Source of the DNA: Oscillatoria sp. FACHB-1406
Lineage (GTDB): Bacteria > Cyanobacteriota > Cyanobacteriia > Cyanobacteriales > Spirulinaceae
Direction of reading: 5' to 3'
Length of the DNA: 64,000 nucleotides
Assembly: GCF_014698145.1 (NCBI RefSeq)
Contig: NZ_JACJSM010000002.1
Location: forward strand, 124,001-188,000
Positions within the stretch are counted from its first letter, which is position 1. Each line of letters starts with the position of its first letter. Below, one piece after another: positions 8,001-16,106 of the stretch. The position numbers and the translations under genes were made by a program. The notes below the pieces were generated by a model that had not been told where the DNA came from, ran no database searches, and saw nothing but the letters and a program-made list of their open reading frames with translations.

Positions 8001-9543
8001 ATGTTCAAAAACGTTGTACGGCGCTCCTACAGGTACACCCTCTTTAATTTTTAGTCCCGATGGAAAGATTTTAGCGACTGGAAGTAATGATAAAACTGTC
8101 AAACTGTTAAATCCTATAACGGGTGAATGTGTAAGAACATTAGAGGGACATACAGGTAAAGTTAGAGCCGTAACTTTCAGTCCGGATGGGAAAACTTTAG
8201 CAAGCAGCAGCACTGATTTTACAATTAAGCTCTGGGATATAGCGAGTGGTAGTTGTTTACAAACATTGGCAGGTCATACTCATAGAATACGCTCTATTGC
8301 TTTCACTTCGGATGGAGAAACTTTAGTAAGTGGCAGTTACGATTGTACGGTTAAATTGTGGAAAGTACAGACGGGAGAATGTCTCAAAACTATAGAAGCG
8401 CATAGCAATCCTGTAAGAGCAATTGCCATAGCACCCCAGACGAATATTTTAGCAAGTGGTAGCGACGATCGCACAGTCAAGTTTTGGAACTTAGAAACCG
8501 GAAAAATTCTCAAAACTGTACGGGGACGATTGAGTTCTATCCGAACTCTAGTCATCAATTCAGAAGACACAACAATTATTACTGGAGACGAACAAGCGAT
8601 TATCCGATTTTGGGATATCCGTAAGGGACAATGTTTTAAAACTCTAATCGGTCATAAAAGTAGAGTGCAATCAATTGCTCTTAGCTCAGATGGAAGAATG
8701 CTCTTAAGTGGAAGCTACGATCGAACAATACAACTCTGGAATCTACAAAGTAAACAACCTGTTAAAATGTTGTGTATAGATGGTTGCTCTGTCAATTCAT
8801 TAGTCCTTAGCCCTGATAATTCTTTTCTTACTGTTGGTAGTGGTCATCGAGGATTTACACTGTGGAATCTCAAGAATGGTATTGGAGAATGTTGGATTAG
8901 CTTAAAAGAAGATAAGGAACAGGGACATACAGATTGGATTTGGTCGATCGCGATTTCTCCCGATGGTAGAATCTCAGCTAGCGGTAGCGAAGACCGAACA
9001 GTAAAATTATGGGATATTTCCCAAAAGATCTGCTTGATGACGTTGAGGGAACATACCGAAAGAATTTTATCAGTAGTTTTCAGCCCTGACGGAACAATTC
9101 TAGCTAGCGGTAGCGACGACAAAACTATCAAACTTTGGAATCCGCAGACGGGTCAATGTATCAAAACTTTAAGCGGACATACGCGCGGAATCAGTTCGAT
9201 TATCTTTAGTTCCGATGGCTCAACTTTAATGAGTGGCAGTCAGGATTCTCTGATTAAAATCTGGGATATTGCAACGGGAGAATGCCGAGCGACATTGCAC
9301 GGACATACGAATATGGTAAGCGCGATCGCGCTCTGCTCGGACGATCGCACTTTAGTCAGCGGTAGCTTTGATGAAACCCTGAAGGTTTGGGATATCGAAA
9401 CGGTACAATGTTTAAAGACAATGAGTAATAAATCTTATGCAAACCTGAATATTACAGGAATTAAAGGATTGAGCAATGGTGAAATTGCAGACCTAAAAGC
9501 TTTGGGCGCAACAGAAAACTTATCTGACGAGATACAGATCTAA
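5038..9543 (+). CDS. NACHT NTPase with nuclease-like N-terminus and 14 WD40 repeats
   Basis: The 1501-residue protein starts with a helical region. Residues 205-320 look like a PD-(D/E)XK-type or similar NACHT-associated domain (FEWILNI, RFDRIFVRGVESEATLKDF), but this is inference. The NACHT domain has Walker A GEFGTGKT at 380-387 and Walker B LLIFDGFDE ending at 469. Residues 838-868 read as a short pentapeptide-like linker (GADLVDASLRGTNFSGANL). About 870-1470 are 14 WD40 repeats, enough for two seven-bladed propellers. STAND NTPases of this layout sense a ligand with the repeats, oligomerise and activate an effector; relatives include antiviral Avs proteins. The neighbours are toxin-antitoxin genes. 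Confidence 0.92.
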   Translation: MLIIDNIINEFITAGLNAAKSQAQRNEGILKLLHKFNLKPNEPPDTFEGVYAYTFIEYSYGTGKPKAILELFRHNTIKAAFQQAFERDNPNLLLETSAEFIETSPVGREIQAQNLDYRRELAEFSALFIQVAMRSRTLTDTIRDRATTRQTRQLQNLQQDIAHLRNQLEQLNPAQIQTQLAQLAQTYQASLPPAPARESQLAREMRGWFEALRYDFEPYESWGDSHFEWILNIPGRRRFDRIFVRGVESEATLKDFLALRQGMETHKTDEAWLVAQRRISRAVRDELDKPEHKELFGYTFDELLDEAAQFDGYIRWLEEQIQSRRIDKLYVPLACTKDEIDPLTQQPLGKSRYDERDGWINGYIDLWLADPAKEHLSVLGEFGTGKTWFVLHYAWTALQKYLEAKKRGVERPRLPLVIPLRDYAKAVSVESLFSEFFFRKHEIPIPNYSAFVQLNRMGKLLLIFDGFDEMAARIDKQEMINNFWELARAIVPGAKAILTCRTEHFPESLEGRRLLGAELQASAAALTGETLRFEVLELEKFDDAQIRQVLSHRANPATVERVMGNPELLDLARRPVMIELILEALPEIESGKPVDISRVYLYAVRRKMERDIKSERTFTSMADKLYFLCELSWEMLSTDRMSLNYRDFPDRLCRLFNLEEQKDLDHWHYDMMGQTMLIRNAEGDYSPAHRSLLEFFVAYKFAAELGVLAADFAEFIPHQSPLVKGGSQGNLTDISTTENLIVSLSNQTGNSIAPLSKGGWGDRFATLCETFGKTPLTPAVLALLLPMLEPGETTTERLLETIRATRGKTEEEVGYVGGNAATLLVKLNSSALVGGDFSDCIILGADLVDASLRGTNFSGANLAHSIFPKTFGAVFTVAFSPDGELLATGDSNCEINVWQVSGSQQVLRLNGHTDWVRSVAFSPDGKILASGSFDRTIKLWDVKTGKCLQTLRGHTKRVNSVAFSPDGTILASSSRDKTIKLWDILSRECSKTLYGAPTGTPSLIFSPDGKILATGSNDKTVKLLNPITGECVRTLEGHTGKVRAVTFSPDGKTLASSSTDFTIKLWDIASGSCLQTLAGHTHRIRSIAFTSDGETLVSGSYDCTVKLWKVQTGECLKTIEAHSNPVRAIAIAPQTNILASGSDDRTVKFWNLETGKILKTVRGRLSSIRTLVINSEDTTIITGDEQAIIRFWDIRKGQCFKTLIGHKSRVQSIALSSDGRMLLSGSYDRTIQLWNLQSKQPVKMLCIDGCSVNSLVLSPDNSFLTVGSGHRGFTLWNLKNGIGECWISLKEDKEQGHTDWIWSIAISPDGRISASGSEDRTVKLWDISQKICLMTLREHTERILSVVFSPDGTILASGSDDKTIKLWNPQTGQCIKTLSGHTRGISSIIFSSDGSTLMSGSQDSLIKIWDIATGECRATLHGHTNMVSAIALCSDDRTLVSGSFDETLKVWDIETVQCLKTMSNKSYANLNITGIKGLSNGEIADLKALGATENLSDEIQI
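7186..7327 (+). repeat. In-frame palindromic repeat insertions inside the NACHT gene
   Basis: Two repeat units rich in CCCCCTT...AAGGGGG lie in the coding sequence: one around 7194-7217, the other at 7291-7321 with AGTAAGGGGGG. They encode SPLVKGG and APLSKGGWGD at about residues 720-765, between the NACHT C-terminal helices and the pentapeptide-like linker. Such units are common in cyanobacterial spacers. Here they keep the frame open, so they probably form a tolerated surface loop. Confidence 0.65.
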
Positions 9544-9551
9544 TAGTAAAG

Positions 9552-9650
9552 CTAAACTTCAACTAAGGCAGAATGCTCTGCAATGAACTGCCGCAATTGA
9601 GGATATTCTGGCTGCGCTGCGTAAATTATAATATTGCTATCGAGTAACAC
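9552..9650 (-). pseudogene. Truncated PIN-domain toxin (VapC-like)
   Basis: A GTG at 9650 overlaps the stop of the preceding small gene (TAGTG). The 32-residue frame reads VLLDSNIIIYAAQPEY and ends at ALVEV-stop. LLDSN is the first acidic motif of PIN ribonucleases, which normally run to about 130 residues. The remaining active-site aspartates are absent, so the product cannot be an active nuclease. The loss abuts the 3' end of the NACHT gene. Confidence 0.7.
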
Positions 9651-9874
9651 TATTCAAGACCTTCAAATAGTACGCGATCGCGCCTAGTTTCTCGCTGCCA
9701 TGCTACCGGATCGTTAATAGAACTTGCATCAGCAATTTCAGCCAATTTTTTCAAAGCTTCAACCATTTTAGCTCCTTGAGATTTCCGCTCTGAGCCAGAG
9801 ACTTCTTCAAGGACAGTCACATGAACTTTAAAGATACGCTCTTGGGATCCCGGTTGCTCGTCAATCCATTCCAA
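9650..9874 (-). CDS. Antitoxin-like small protein upstream of truncated PIN toxin
   Basis: The 74-residue product is charged, with a helical centre (GAKMVEALKKLAEIADAS) and tail RRDRVLFEGLE. It starts at TTG 9874 behind AAAAGGAGAT. The frame stays open about 21 codons further upstream, reading VIDKILTPYAAVLKGDRL, without a usable start, so the N-terminus may be longer or damaged. Its overlap with the PIN remnant makes it the antitoxin of a former VapBC-type pair. The family is not recognised beyond context. Confidence 0.6.
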   Translation of the reverse strand: MEWIDEQPGSQERIFKVHVTVLEEVSGSERKSQGAKMVEALKKLAEIADASSINDPVAWQRETRRDRVLFEGLE

Positions 9875-10255
9875 ACGATCTCCTTTTAAAACAGCAGCAT
9901 AGGGGGTCAGTATCTTGTCGATAACTCCAGATCGATATCGACAATTATAGCGCTACTTGATACGTGAAGGTACGTTTCTAAAGGCTGAAAGTTCTAGCTG
10001 GTGGGCGCTGCCCATCCTACAAAATGTTTGCTTTGCATAAAATCAAAAGTAGGGTGTGGAGCGCGAAGCGTAACGCACCGTTATCCTGAGAATTGAGGAA
10101 AGTTGATTCTAGGCAACGCAATCTTAAATTGGTATGAGTTTTGTGAATTAAAATTTGTAATTGTACCTTATAACTGCAATTAACAATCTCATACAAATAA
10201 TTTGCTTAAATGTACGATGAAAGAGTTGGCAATCTAGATAAAGTAAATTCAATGC
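9875..10255. other. Repeat-bearing spacer, no gene
   Basis: It contains the palindromic motif TGGTGGGCGCTGCCCATCC near 10000-10020 and repeat copy B. No coding frame is supported. The last 100 bases are AT-rich. Confidence 0.6.
10031..10135 (+). repeat. 121-bp dispersed repeat, copy B (5' end missing)
   Basis: It shares AAAAGTAGGGTGTG, GCGAAGCGTAACGCACCG and the tail CAATCTTAAATTGGTAT with copy A, in the same orientation. The first ~16 bases of the unit are lost. With copy A it brackets the 7.4-kb accessory island. Confidence 0.75.
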
Positions 10256-11197
10256 TTACAAATACCGCTGTTTAAAAAAGTAAAACGGACTCAAGGCGCG
10301 ACTCCAATAAATTTGTAACTCGCATTTTGCAACTAAATCAGTTTTAAGTTTGCGGCGATTTTTGAGATAATAAGACGCAGCTTTTAGCCAATTTCCAAGG
10401 ACGGTACGCGCTAAAAGGGCGGGCTGCTCTGTCGGGCTTGCTTGCAGCAAACGCAGGGGATAAAAGCACAAACAAGAGCCGTGAATTAAGGAGAGTAAAT
10501 AGTCTTCGCTGAGTCGGCTTGCTGGAATTTTATGATCGAGGTGGAGGTTAGGAGCGTACCAAATTTCCCAACCGGCTTTGTGCATATAAATCAACGGTTC
10601 CCAATCTTCGCCGCCGACCATCGATTTCCCCAATCTGCCTGCAAATAATGAGGGTTTACTAAAGCATTCGCGCCAAGCCTGAACGCGCGCGACTAATCCG
10701 GCTCCCGGTGGCAAACTTAATATTTTTGGGTTGTATTGTTGGGGCTGGGTGTCGCGTTCTCGGATAGCCAAAAAACCGATTATGTTCTCAAAATTTTCTG
10801 GCGGTGGGACTTCAAAGGCGGGATGAATTTGTCCGCCATAAGCACCTGCACGGGGATGTTCTCGACCAAAACTCAGGGCTTCAGCCACCCAATTCGGAGC
10901 GACTAAATTATCGTCGTCGATAAATCCAAGAAAGGTTCCTTTGGCTTCATTTATGGCGCGCTGGCGGGCATAAGCGAGGCCTTGTTCGGGTTCAAAATGA
11001 TATTGTAAGGGAAAGGGATAAGACCAGTGAGTTTGAAATTCTTGGACGATTTGTGCTGTATTATCGCTACTGTTGTTATCAATAACGAGTATTTCCCAAG
11101 CAATATTTTCCGTCCCAATCTGTGCTTTCAGTTTTTCGATGACTTCGCTCAGGCGACTAGCACCGTTATAAGTGGGAATGGCTACGGTGAAATCCAT
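10256..11197 (-). CDS. hpsE: HpsE-like family 2 glycosyltransferase
   Basis: The 313-residue GT-A protein has the N-terminal FTVAIPTYNGASRL strand, VIDNNSSDNT and the metal-binding GFIDDDN motif near residue 97. Its length and the GGEDWEPL motif fit HpsE, a transferase of hormogonium polysaccharide synthesis in gliding cyanobacteria. Its ATG overlaps the stop of the next gene (TAATG), so the two are translationally coupled. hmpF and the hmp genes follow upstream, which supports a motility role. The sugar substrate is unknown. Confidence 0.85.
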   Translation of the reverse strand: MDFTVAIPTYNGASRLSEVIEKLKAQIGTENIAWEILVIDNNSSDNTAQIVQEFQTHWSYPFPLQYHFEPEQGLAYARQRAINEAKGTFLGFIDDDNLVAPNWVAEALSFGREHPRAGAYGGQIHPAFEVPPPENFENIIGFLAIRERDTQPQQYNPKILSLPPGAGLVARVQAWRECFSKPSLFAGRLGKSMVGGEDWEPLIYMHKAGWEIWYAPNLHLDHKIPASRLSEDYLLSLIHGSCLCFYPLRLLQASPTEQPALLARTVLGNWLKAASYYLKNRRKLKTDLVAKCELQIYWSRALSPFYFFKQRYL

Positions 11198-12150
11198 TAT
11201 CGTTTTAACGATTGTTTCCAGAGGTAAAAAGGACTGACAATACTACTGCGTAAAAATTCCATTTCGCAGGCGGCAACGGTATCGCGATCGAGTTGTTGGT
11301 GATGTTTTAAAAAATAGATTGTGGCTTTACCGATATCTCGAGCGAGACCGAGGGGAAATAATAGAGGTCTTTGCCAGGGTTTAAGGCGTAACATTCGGAT
11401 GTAGTGGCGCGCGAGTCCGGTACTGCGCACGAGATAGAGGAGGTAATCTCGCGTCAGGCGATCGCGCGGGATTTGATGGTACAGTTCCATTTCGGGGTTG
11501 TACCAAATTTCCCAACCGGCATTTTGAATGTGCATGATGACTTCTAAGTCTTCGCTGTTGAGAATCGACTCGCGGGTTCGCCCGGTTAAAAAAGGTTTTT
11601 TCGGCGCGCAATCCTGCCAAACCTGACGGCGCACGACTAATCCGGCGGAGGGGGGCAGTAATTTCATCTGCCGTTGGTAGATGTGGGGCGCGGTTCCGCG
11701 TTCGACGATGGCGAGGAAAGTGGCGATGCGATCGAAGCCTTCGGGGGGTTCGATTTCATAGTTGGCGCGCACTCGAGAACCGTAAGCGCCAGCGCGAGGA
11801 TGAGTTTTCCCGAAGTTAACCGCCGCTGCTACCCAGTGGGGATCGGGAAGGGTATCGTCATCGAGAAACCCAATAAGTTCGCCCCGAGCTTCGCGAACGG
11901 CTTTAATGCGGGCAAAGGCAGCACCTTGCTGCGGTTCAGTGGCAAACCGCAAACAAGAAGGCGCGGGCCAGGTTTTTTGGGCTTCGTGGAGGAGGGCTAG
12001 GGTATTGTCGGTGCTGTTGTTGTCGATCGCGAGGATTTCCCAGGATAACGATTCCGTCTCGACTTGTTGGCGCAGTTTCTCCAGGAGTATGGGTAAGCGC
12101 GTTACTCCGTTGTAGGTCGGAATGGCAACGGTTAGGTCGAGAGGTATCAT
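11197..12150 (-). CDS. hpsE: HpsE-like family 2 glycosyltransferase, paralogue
   Basis: It is 317 residues from ATG 12150; a TTG at 12168 would add six residues. It shows LTVAIPTYNGVTRL, AIDNNSTDNT, GFLDDDTLPD and the NSEDLEV motif, closely parallel to the downstream gene. The pair looks like a tandem duplication that has diverged. Both probably act on a secreted polysaccharide needed for gliding. It lies 80 bases downstream of hmpF on the same strand, so it may share that transcript. Confidence 0.85.
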   Translation of the reverse strand: MIPLDLTVAIPTYNGVTRLPILLEKLRQQVETESLSWEILAIDNNSTDNTLALLHEAQKTWPAPSCLRFATEPQQGAAFARIKAVREARGELIGFLDDDTLPDPHWVAAAVNFGKTHPRAGAYGSRVRANYEIEPPEGFDRIATFLAIVERGTAPHIYQRQMKLLPPSAGLVVRRQVWQDCAPKKPFLTGRTRESILNSEDLEVIMHIQNAGWEIWYNPEMELYHQIPRDRLTRDYLLYLVRSTGLARHYIRMLRLKPWQRPLLFPLGLARDIGKATIYFLKHHQQLDRDTVAACEMEFLRSSIVSPFYLWKQSLKR

Positions 12151-12230
12151 GGCTATTCCAGGTTCCAAGCAAGGTTTGAGGCTGGCAATCGAGCAACTCT
12201 AGTTTCAATCTCTCGGAATGAGAGTATTTT

Positions 12231-13976
12231 TTAAGTCAAGCTGTCAACAATTTCTCGCAGGGACGCGATCGCTTGGCGCTGATATTCGCTGGTTTCCCGA
12301 GCGCTATTGCTCGCCTCAGAAATGGTATCGAGCTTGCTGTTGGCTTGACTGACGCGATCTTGCAGGGATTGTAAAATCTCTTGGGTACAATGGACGGCGG
12401 CCCAGAGTTCGGCGGTACTGATTTGTTGTTGCAACCAGTCTGCCTCGATCTGTTGCAGTTCTTGCTGCTGGCGATCGCGATCGCTCGTTTGTTCGGCTAG
12501 GGTTGCCTCGAGAGGCTGTACGCTGTCGCGCATTTCTTCGACTCGCGCTTGGCTGGCTTGCAGGCTTTCCTGCTGCTGTTCCTTCTGCGCTTCTAGCTTG
12601 GCTAGCACCGGTCTGAGGTCGATTTGCTGGCCCTCGCCGCTATCGGTTCCGGCAATTCCTTGTCGCCGTTGCAATACGCGCAAGTGCTGGCTTAAAATCG
12701 ATTCGCGTTCTTGTACTTCGCGCCGCTGATCCACGAGAGCCGCATCGAGCATTTTATAGCGATCGCGCGCATCGCTCAGTTCTTGTTCCAGGTTGATGCG
12801 ATCGTACTCGCTCGCATTCCCTAATTTCTGCTCTAACTCCTCAATTTCCTGCCGCTCTGCCGTTAATTCTTCTTCTTGCTCGTTGACAAATTGCGCGACT
12901 TGTGATAGGTCTTTCTGCAAAGTATCCGCTTTTTCTTGAAGTTCTCCCAGCGGCATTGTTTCCAAAGCGGCAATATCGACGACGGCTTGTTCGCTGCCGC
13001 TGGAAGCAGCACCGGCTGCCAAGCGGGAGAGCATTTCGTAGAGCGCTTGGGTCGCTTGCTGACCTTCCTGCAAAACTTTCAGCGATTCTTGTTCGATCGC
13101 GAAAGCTTTTTGCTTCTCCTGTAAAGCGCTGCGAGTCTCCTCGAAGGCAGCCGTCGTTTCCTGAAGTTTCTGACGGCGGTTGCTGAGGTCTTCAGCTTGG
13201 CGATCGAGGGCGGCTTGACTTTCGGTTGCGCGGGCGCGTTTGGCTTCTAAGTCCTGCCATTGCGCGTCTACGTCGGCTTGCTGCTCGCTAAAGAGGTCGA
13301 AGGTCGCTTCCAATTCGGCTTGCAGCGCTTCCGTTCCCCCCGTCGTCGTTTCCAGATAGGAGACTAATTCCAGAAGCCGAGCGGCGCGATCGCTATCCAA
13401 CGCCGCTCCGGTTGCCGGTTGAACTTCGCCTTGTTGCTCCTCAAGCTTGCGCTGTTCGCCACGCAGGTGTTCCCAAGCTTGTTCGAGTTCGTTCGTTTTG
13501 CGGGAGAGTTCTTCTTGTAGGCGATCGGCTTCGGCTTTCGCCGCGTCTGCCGCTTGCAGCTTGTCCTCAACCCCTTGGACTTCTTCGCGGAGTTGTTCGA
13601 GTTGCGTCAGTTCCGCCTCCAACTCCATTTCTCGTTGATTCAACTCTTGAGCTTGAATCGTCAACGACTGATTCCAAGCCTCAATTTCCTCATCCTTCTC
13701 CTTTTGACCGACCAACAACTTCGAGAAATTCTCGAGCAAACTGACTAAGCTCGGCCCGCCCGGTTTCGGCGCGCCCTGAATGCGGTTGCCGCCGATCTCA
13801 ACCATAACCAGAGCGCCATTTTCATAGCTCGCAACTTCCTCGCCCGGGACGATTTCCTCTCCTGGAACCGCGCTCCAAGTGCGATCGTTGCGCTGGCAAG
13901 CCAAGAGCTTAAGCTCGGTGGCTGCCTTGCCCATGAATCCACCTTTTTGCTTTCTGACTTCTGCAAGATACAGCAC
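12231..13976 (-). CDS. hmpF: HmpF, pilus motility taxis protein
   Basis: The 581-residue protein has a conserved N-terminal domain (LYLAEVRKQKGGF, KLLACQRNDRTWSAVPGEE, LVMVEIGGNRIQG) followed by about 450 residues of glutamine/glutamate-rich coiled coil. This matches HmpF, a polarly localised coiled-coil protein needed for type IV pilus-driven gliding in filamentous cyanobacteria. The start is GTG 13976; the family N-terminus begins exactly here. It is divergent from hmpA, as in the described hmp locus of Nostoc punctiforme. Confidence 0.88.
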   Translation of the reverse strand: MLYLAEVRKQKGGFMGKAATELKLLACQRNDRTWSAVPGEEIVPGEEVASYENGALVMVEIGGNRIQGAPKPGGPSLVSLLENFSKLLVGQKEKDEEIEAWNQSLTIQAQELNQREMELEAELTQLEQLREEVQGVEDKLQAADAAKAEADRLQEELSRKTNELEQAWEHLRGEQRKLEEQQGEVQPATGAALDSDRAARLLELVSYLETTTGGTEALQAELEATFDLFSEQQADVDAQWQDLEAKRARATESQAALDRQAEDLSNRRQKLQETTAAFEETRSALQEKQKAFAIEQESLKVLQEGQQATQALYEMLSRLAAGAASSGSEQAVVDIAALETMPLGELQEKADTLQKDLSQVAQFVNEQEEELTAERQEIEELEQKLGNASEYDRINLEQELSDARDRYKMLDAALVDQRREVQERESILSQHLRVLQRRQGIAGTDSGEGQQIDLRPVLAKLEAQKEQQQESLQASQARVEEMRDSVQPLEATLAEQTSDRDRQQQELQQIEADWLQQQISTAELWAAVHCTQEILQSLQDRVSQANSKLDTISEASNSARETSEYQRQAIASLREIVDSLT

Positions 13977-14226
13977 GCTGACGATCCCCTTGATGTATGC
14001 TGGATACCTAATACGTCAATAATGACTTACAAGATGCGATTTCAACCACCGACGGTTATTTACTTTAGGCAGCGGCACGATTTATTTTACTCAATCGGTG
14101 GGATGTGCGATCGTTCGCAGGAGCCGCAATCTTCAATTTAGCATTTCCCGGATTTGCAGCCAACGGTTGCTGTCACTTTTTCAGTTTTAGTTTCACCCGA
14201 TCTTCAGAACGCCTTCAATTCTTCGT

Positions 14227-15510
14227 ATGCAGGGAACCCTTAACGAAATCGATATCCGCAGTATCCTGCAACTGATTGAACTCGGTCAGCGCACGGGAGA
14301 ATTATTCGTCGAAGCCCATAGCGGACTGACGAATACAGCGCTCGCCGAGTCGAATCGAAGCTTGTTGAGTTCGGGCGGTTTTGGATACCCTTCTCCTGCG
14401 CCGCAACCCGACGAACGATTCTGGCTGGTGTTCGCGATCGATGGGCGCATTGTCTACGCCGCCGATCGCAGTAACAACAATTTGCTGCGCCTGCGGGACT
14501 ACCTGCGATTCTACCAAGTCGAATCCGCTCTCGACAGTACCCAAGTCCCGCTCCCTTCTGCCAACCCGCTCGAATACGCCTGCTTGTGGGGGTTAATGGA
14601 AAACCGCATCCTCACCCCCGCTCGAGCGCGAAACATTATCAAAAATACGATTGAAGAAACACTCTTCGACCTGTTCAATCTGCCCCAAGGAACGTTTAAC
14701 TTTGAAATGGGTCCGGCCCTCGCGCCCCACTTAACCAGTTTAGAAATTAGCCCTTTGACCGCCAAAATTGTCAAACAAGTCCAGCAGTGGAAGCAATTTT
14801 ATCCGCTGATTCAATCGCCCAATCAATGTCCGGTGGTTACGGATCGCGATCGGCTCCAACAGATTTTGCCCGAAACCACCCTCGCGAACCTCGAAAGTTG
14901 GGCTGACGGAAAAACATCGCTCCGTCAATTTTCTCGCTACTTCAACCGCGAATTACTGGCTGTGTCCGGAGCCATTTATCCCTATATCCAACAGGGCTGG
15001 ATACAGATGTCTGATGGCTGTGATGGAATGCCTACCGCAGCGAGCGAAGCAGATCCCTTTGGAATTGCGCCCTTGCTCGTCCCCTCAGAACAAGAACCCC
15101 ACCAGCGCGCGCCCCAGGTTGTTTGTCTCGACGACGATACGACGATTGGCAAAACCGTCGAATATATGCTAGTACCGAAAGGCTATCGAGCCAGCGCGCT
15201 TTGCGACCCGATCGAAGCGCTCAGCCAACTCTTTAGAGAACCGCCCGATCTGATTCTCTGCGATTTAGCCATGCCCAACCTCGACGGCTACGAAATTTGC
15301 GCCATGCTCAGAAATTCAAAAACCTTTCGCGGTACGCCGATTATTATTCTCACGGGGAAAGAAGGCTTTATCGATCGCGTGCGAGCCAGACAAGTCGGGG
15401 CGACGGATTATCTCACCAAACCCTTTGGCGAAGAAGAATTACTGATGCTCGTCGAGAAATATATTGGCTTGCCCGAGATAGCGCCTCCGCCCGTATTGCC
15501 CTCTGAGTGA
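14227..15510 (+). CDS. hmpA: HmpA-like PATAN-REC response regulator
   Basis: The 427-residue protein begins MQGTLNEIDIRSILQLIE, a DUF4388/PATAN domain. It ends in a receiver domain from about residue 298, with acidic residues in CLDDDT, phospho-acceptor Asp346 in LILCDLAMPN and the conserved lysine in YLTKPFGE. PatA, PixG and HmpA share this order. It should receive phosphate from a CheA-type kinase and act on pilus motors or phototaxis. hmpB follows 125 bases downstream. The start is ATG 14227. Confidence 0.87.
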   Translation: MQGTLNEIDIRSILQLIELGQRTGELFVEAHSGLTNTALAESNRSLLSSGGFGYPSPAPQPDERFWLVFAIDGRIVYAADRSNNNLLRLRDYLRFYQVESALDSTQVPLPSANPLEYACLWGLMENRILTPARARNIIKNTIEETLFDLFNLPQGTFNFEMGPALAPHLTSLEISPLTAKIVKQVQQWKQFYPLIQSPNQCPVVTDRDRLQQILPETTLANLESWADGKTSLRQFSRYFNRELLAVSGAIYPYIQQGWIQMSDGCDGMPTAASEADPFGIAPLLVPSEQEPHQRAPQVVCLDDDTTIGKTVEYMLVPKGYRASALCDPIEALSQLFREPPDLILCDLAMPNLDGYEICAMLRNSKTFRGTPIIILTGKEGFIDRVRARQVGATDYLTKPFGEEELLMLVEKYIGLPEIAPPPVLPSE

Positions 15511-15635
15511 CTATCGTTCGGCTGGGGTGAAGGATTGATTGGAAATGAGAGATACTTGAGATAGAGTAAACACTCAGACGACACCGAATGGAGTATATCA
15601 AGCTTTAGCATAAGGGTAGTATCGGGAAGGGGGCT

Positions 15636-16001
15636 ATGAGGAAAGTTTTAGTAGTAGAAGATAGCGTGACTCAGCGACAGATGATTTCCGAACTGCTCAA
15701 AAATAGCGGGCTAACGGTGACTGTGGCCAGTAACGGTGTCGAAGCCTTGGAAAAACTCCAACACTATACTCCGGACATTGTAGTGTTGGATATTGTCATG
15801 CCTCAAATGAATGGCTACGAAGTATGCCGTCGCATTAAAGCCGACAAAAAAACCGAGCATATTCCCGTCGTTATGTGTTCTTCTAAAGGAGAAGAGTTCG
15901 ATCGCTACTGGGGTTTGAAGCAAGGAGCCGCCGCTTACATCGCCAAACCTTTTCAACCCACCGAATTAATCGGAACCGTCAAACAGCTACTGAGAAAGTA
16001 A
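15636..16001 (+). CDS. hmpB: HmpB/PilH-like CheY response regulator
   Basis: This is a single receiver domain of 121 residues: acidic pair in VVEDS, phospho-acceptor Asp52 in VVLDIVMPQMNGYE, and conserved Lys in YIAKPFQP. It is the second gene of the hmp/pix order (PATAN-REC, CheY, CheW). It probably acts as a diffusible or phosphate-sink regulator for type IV pili. Confidence 0.88.
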   Translation: MRKVLVVEDSVTQRQMISELLKNSGLTVTVASNGVEALEKLQHYTPDIVVLDIVMPQMNGYEVCRRIKADKKTEHIPVVMCSSKGEEFDRYWGLKQGAAAYIAKPFQPTELIGTVKQLLRK

Positions 16002-16106
16002 CGGGAGTTCGAGGAACGACGGGCGATCGCTGCGGCAGTTAGAGCGAGCCTCTACTTTGCGCCTCCAGTCTCTTTGAATCGCGTCTTGGAAATCGTATTT
16101 GAGCTT

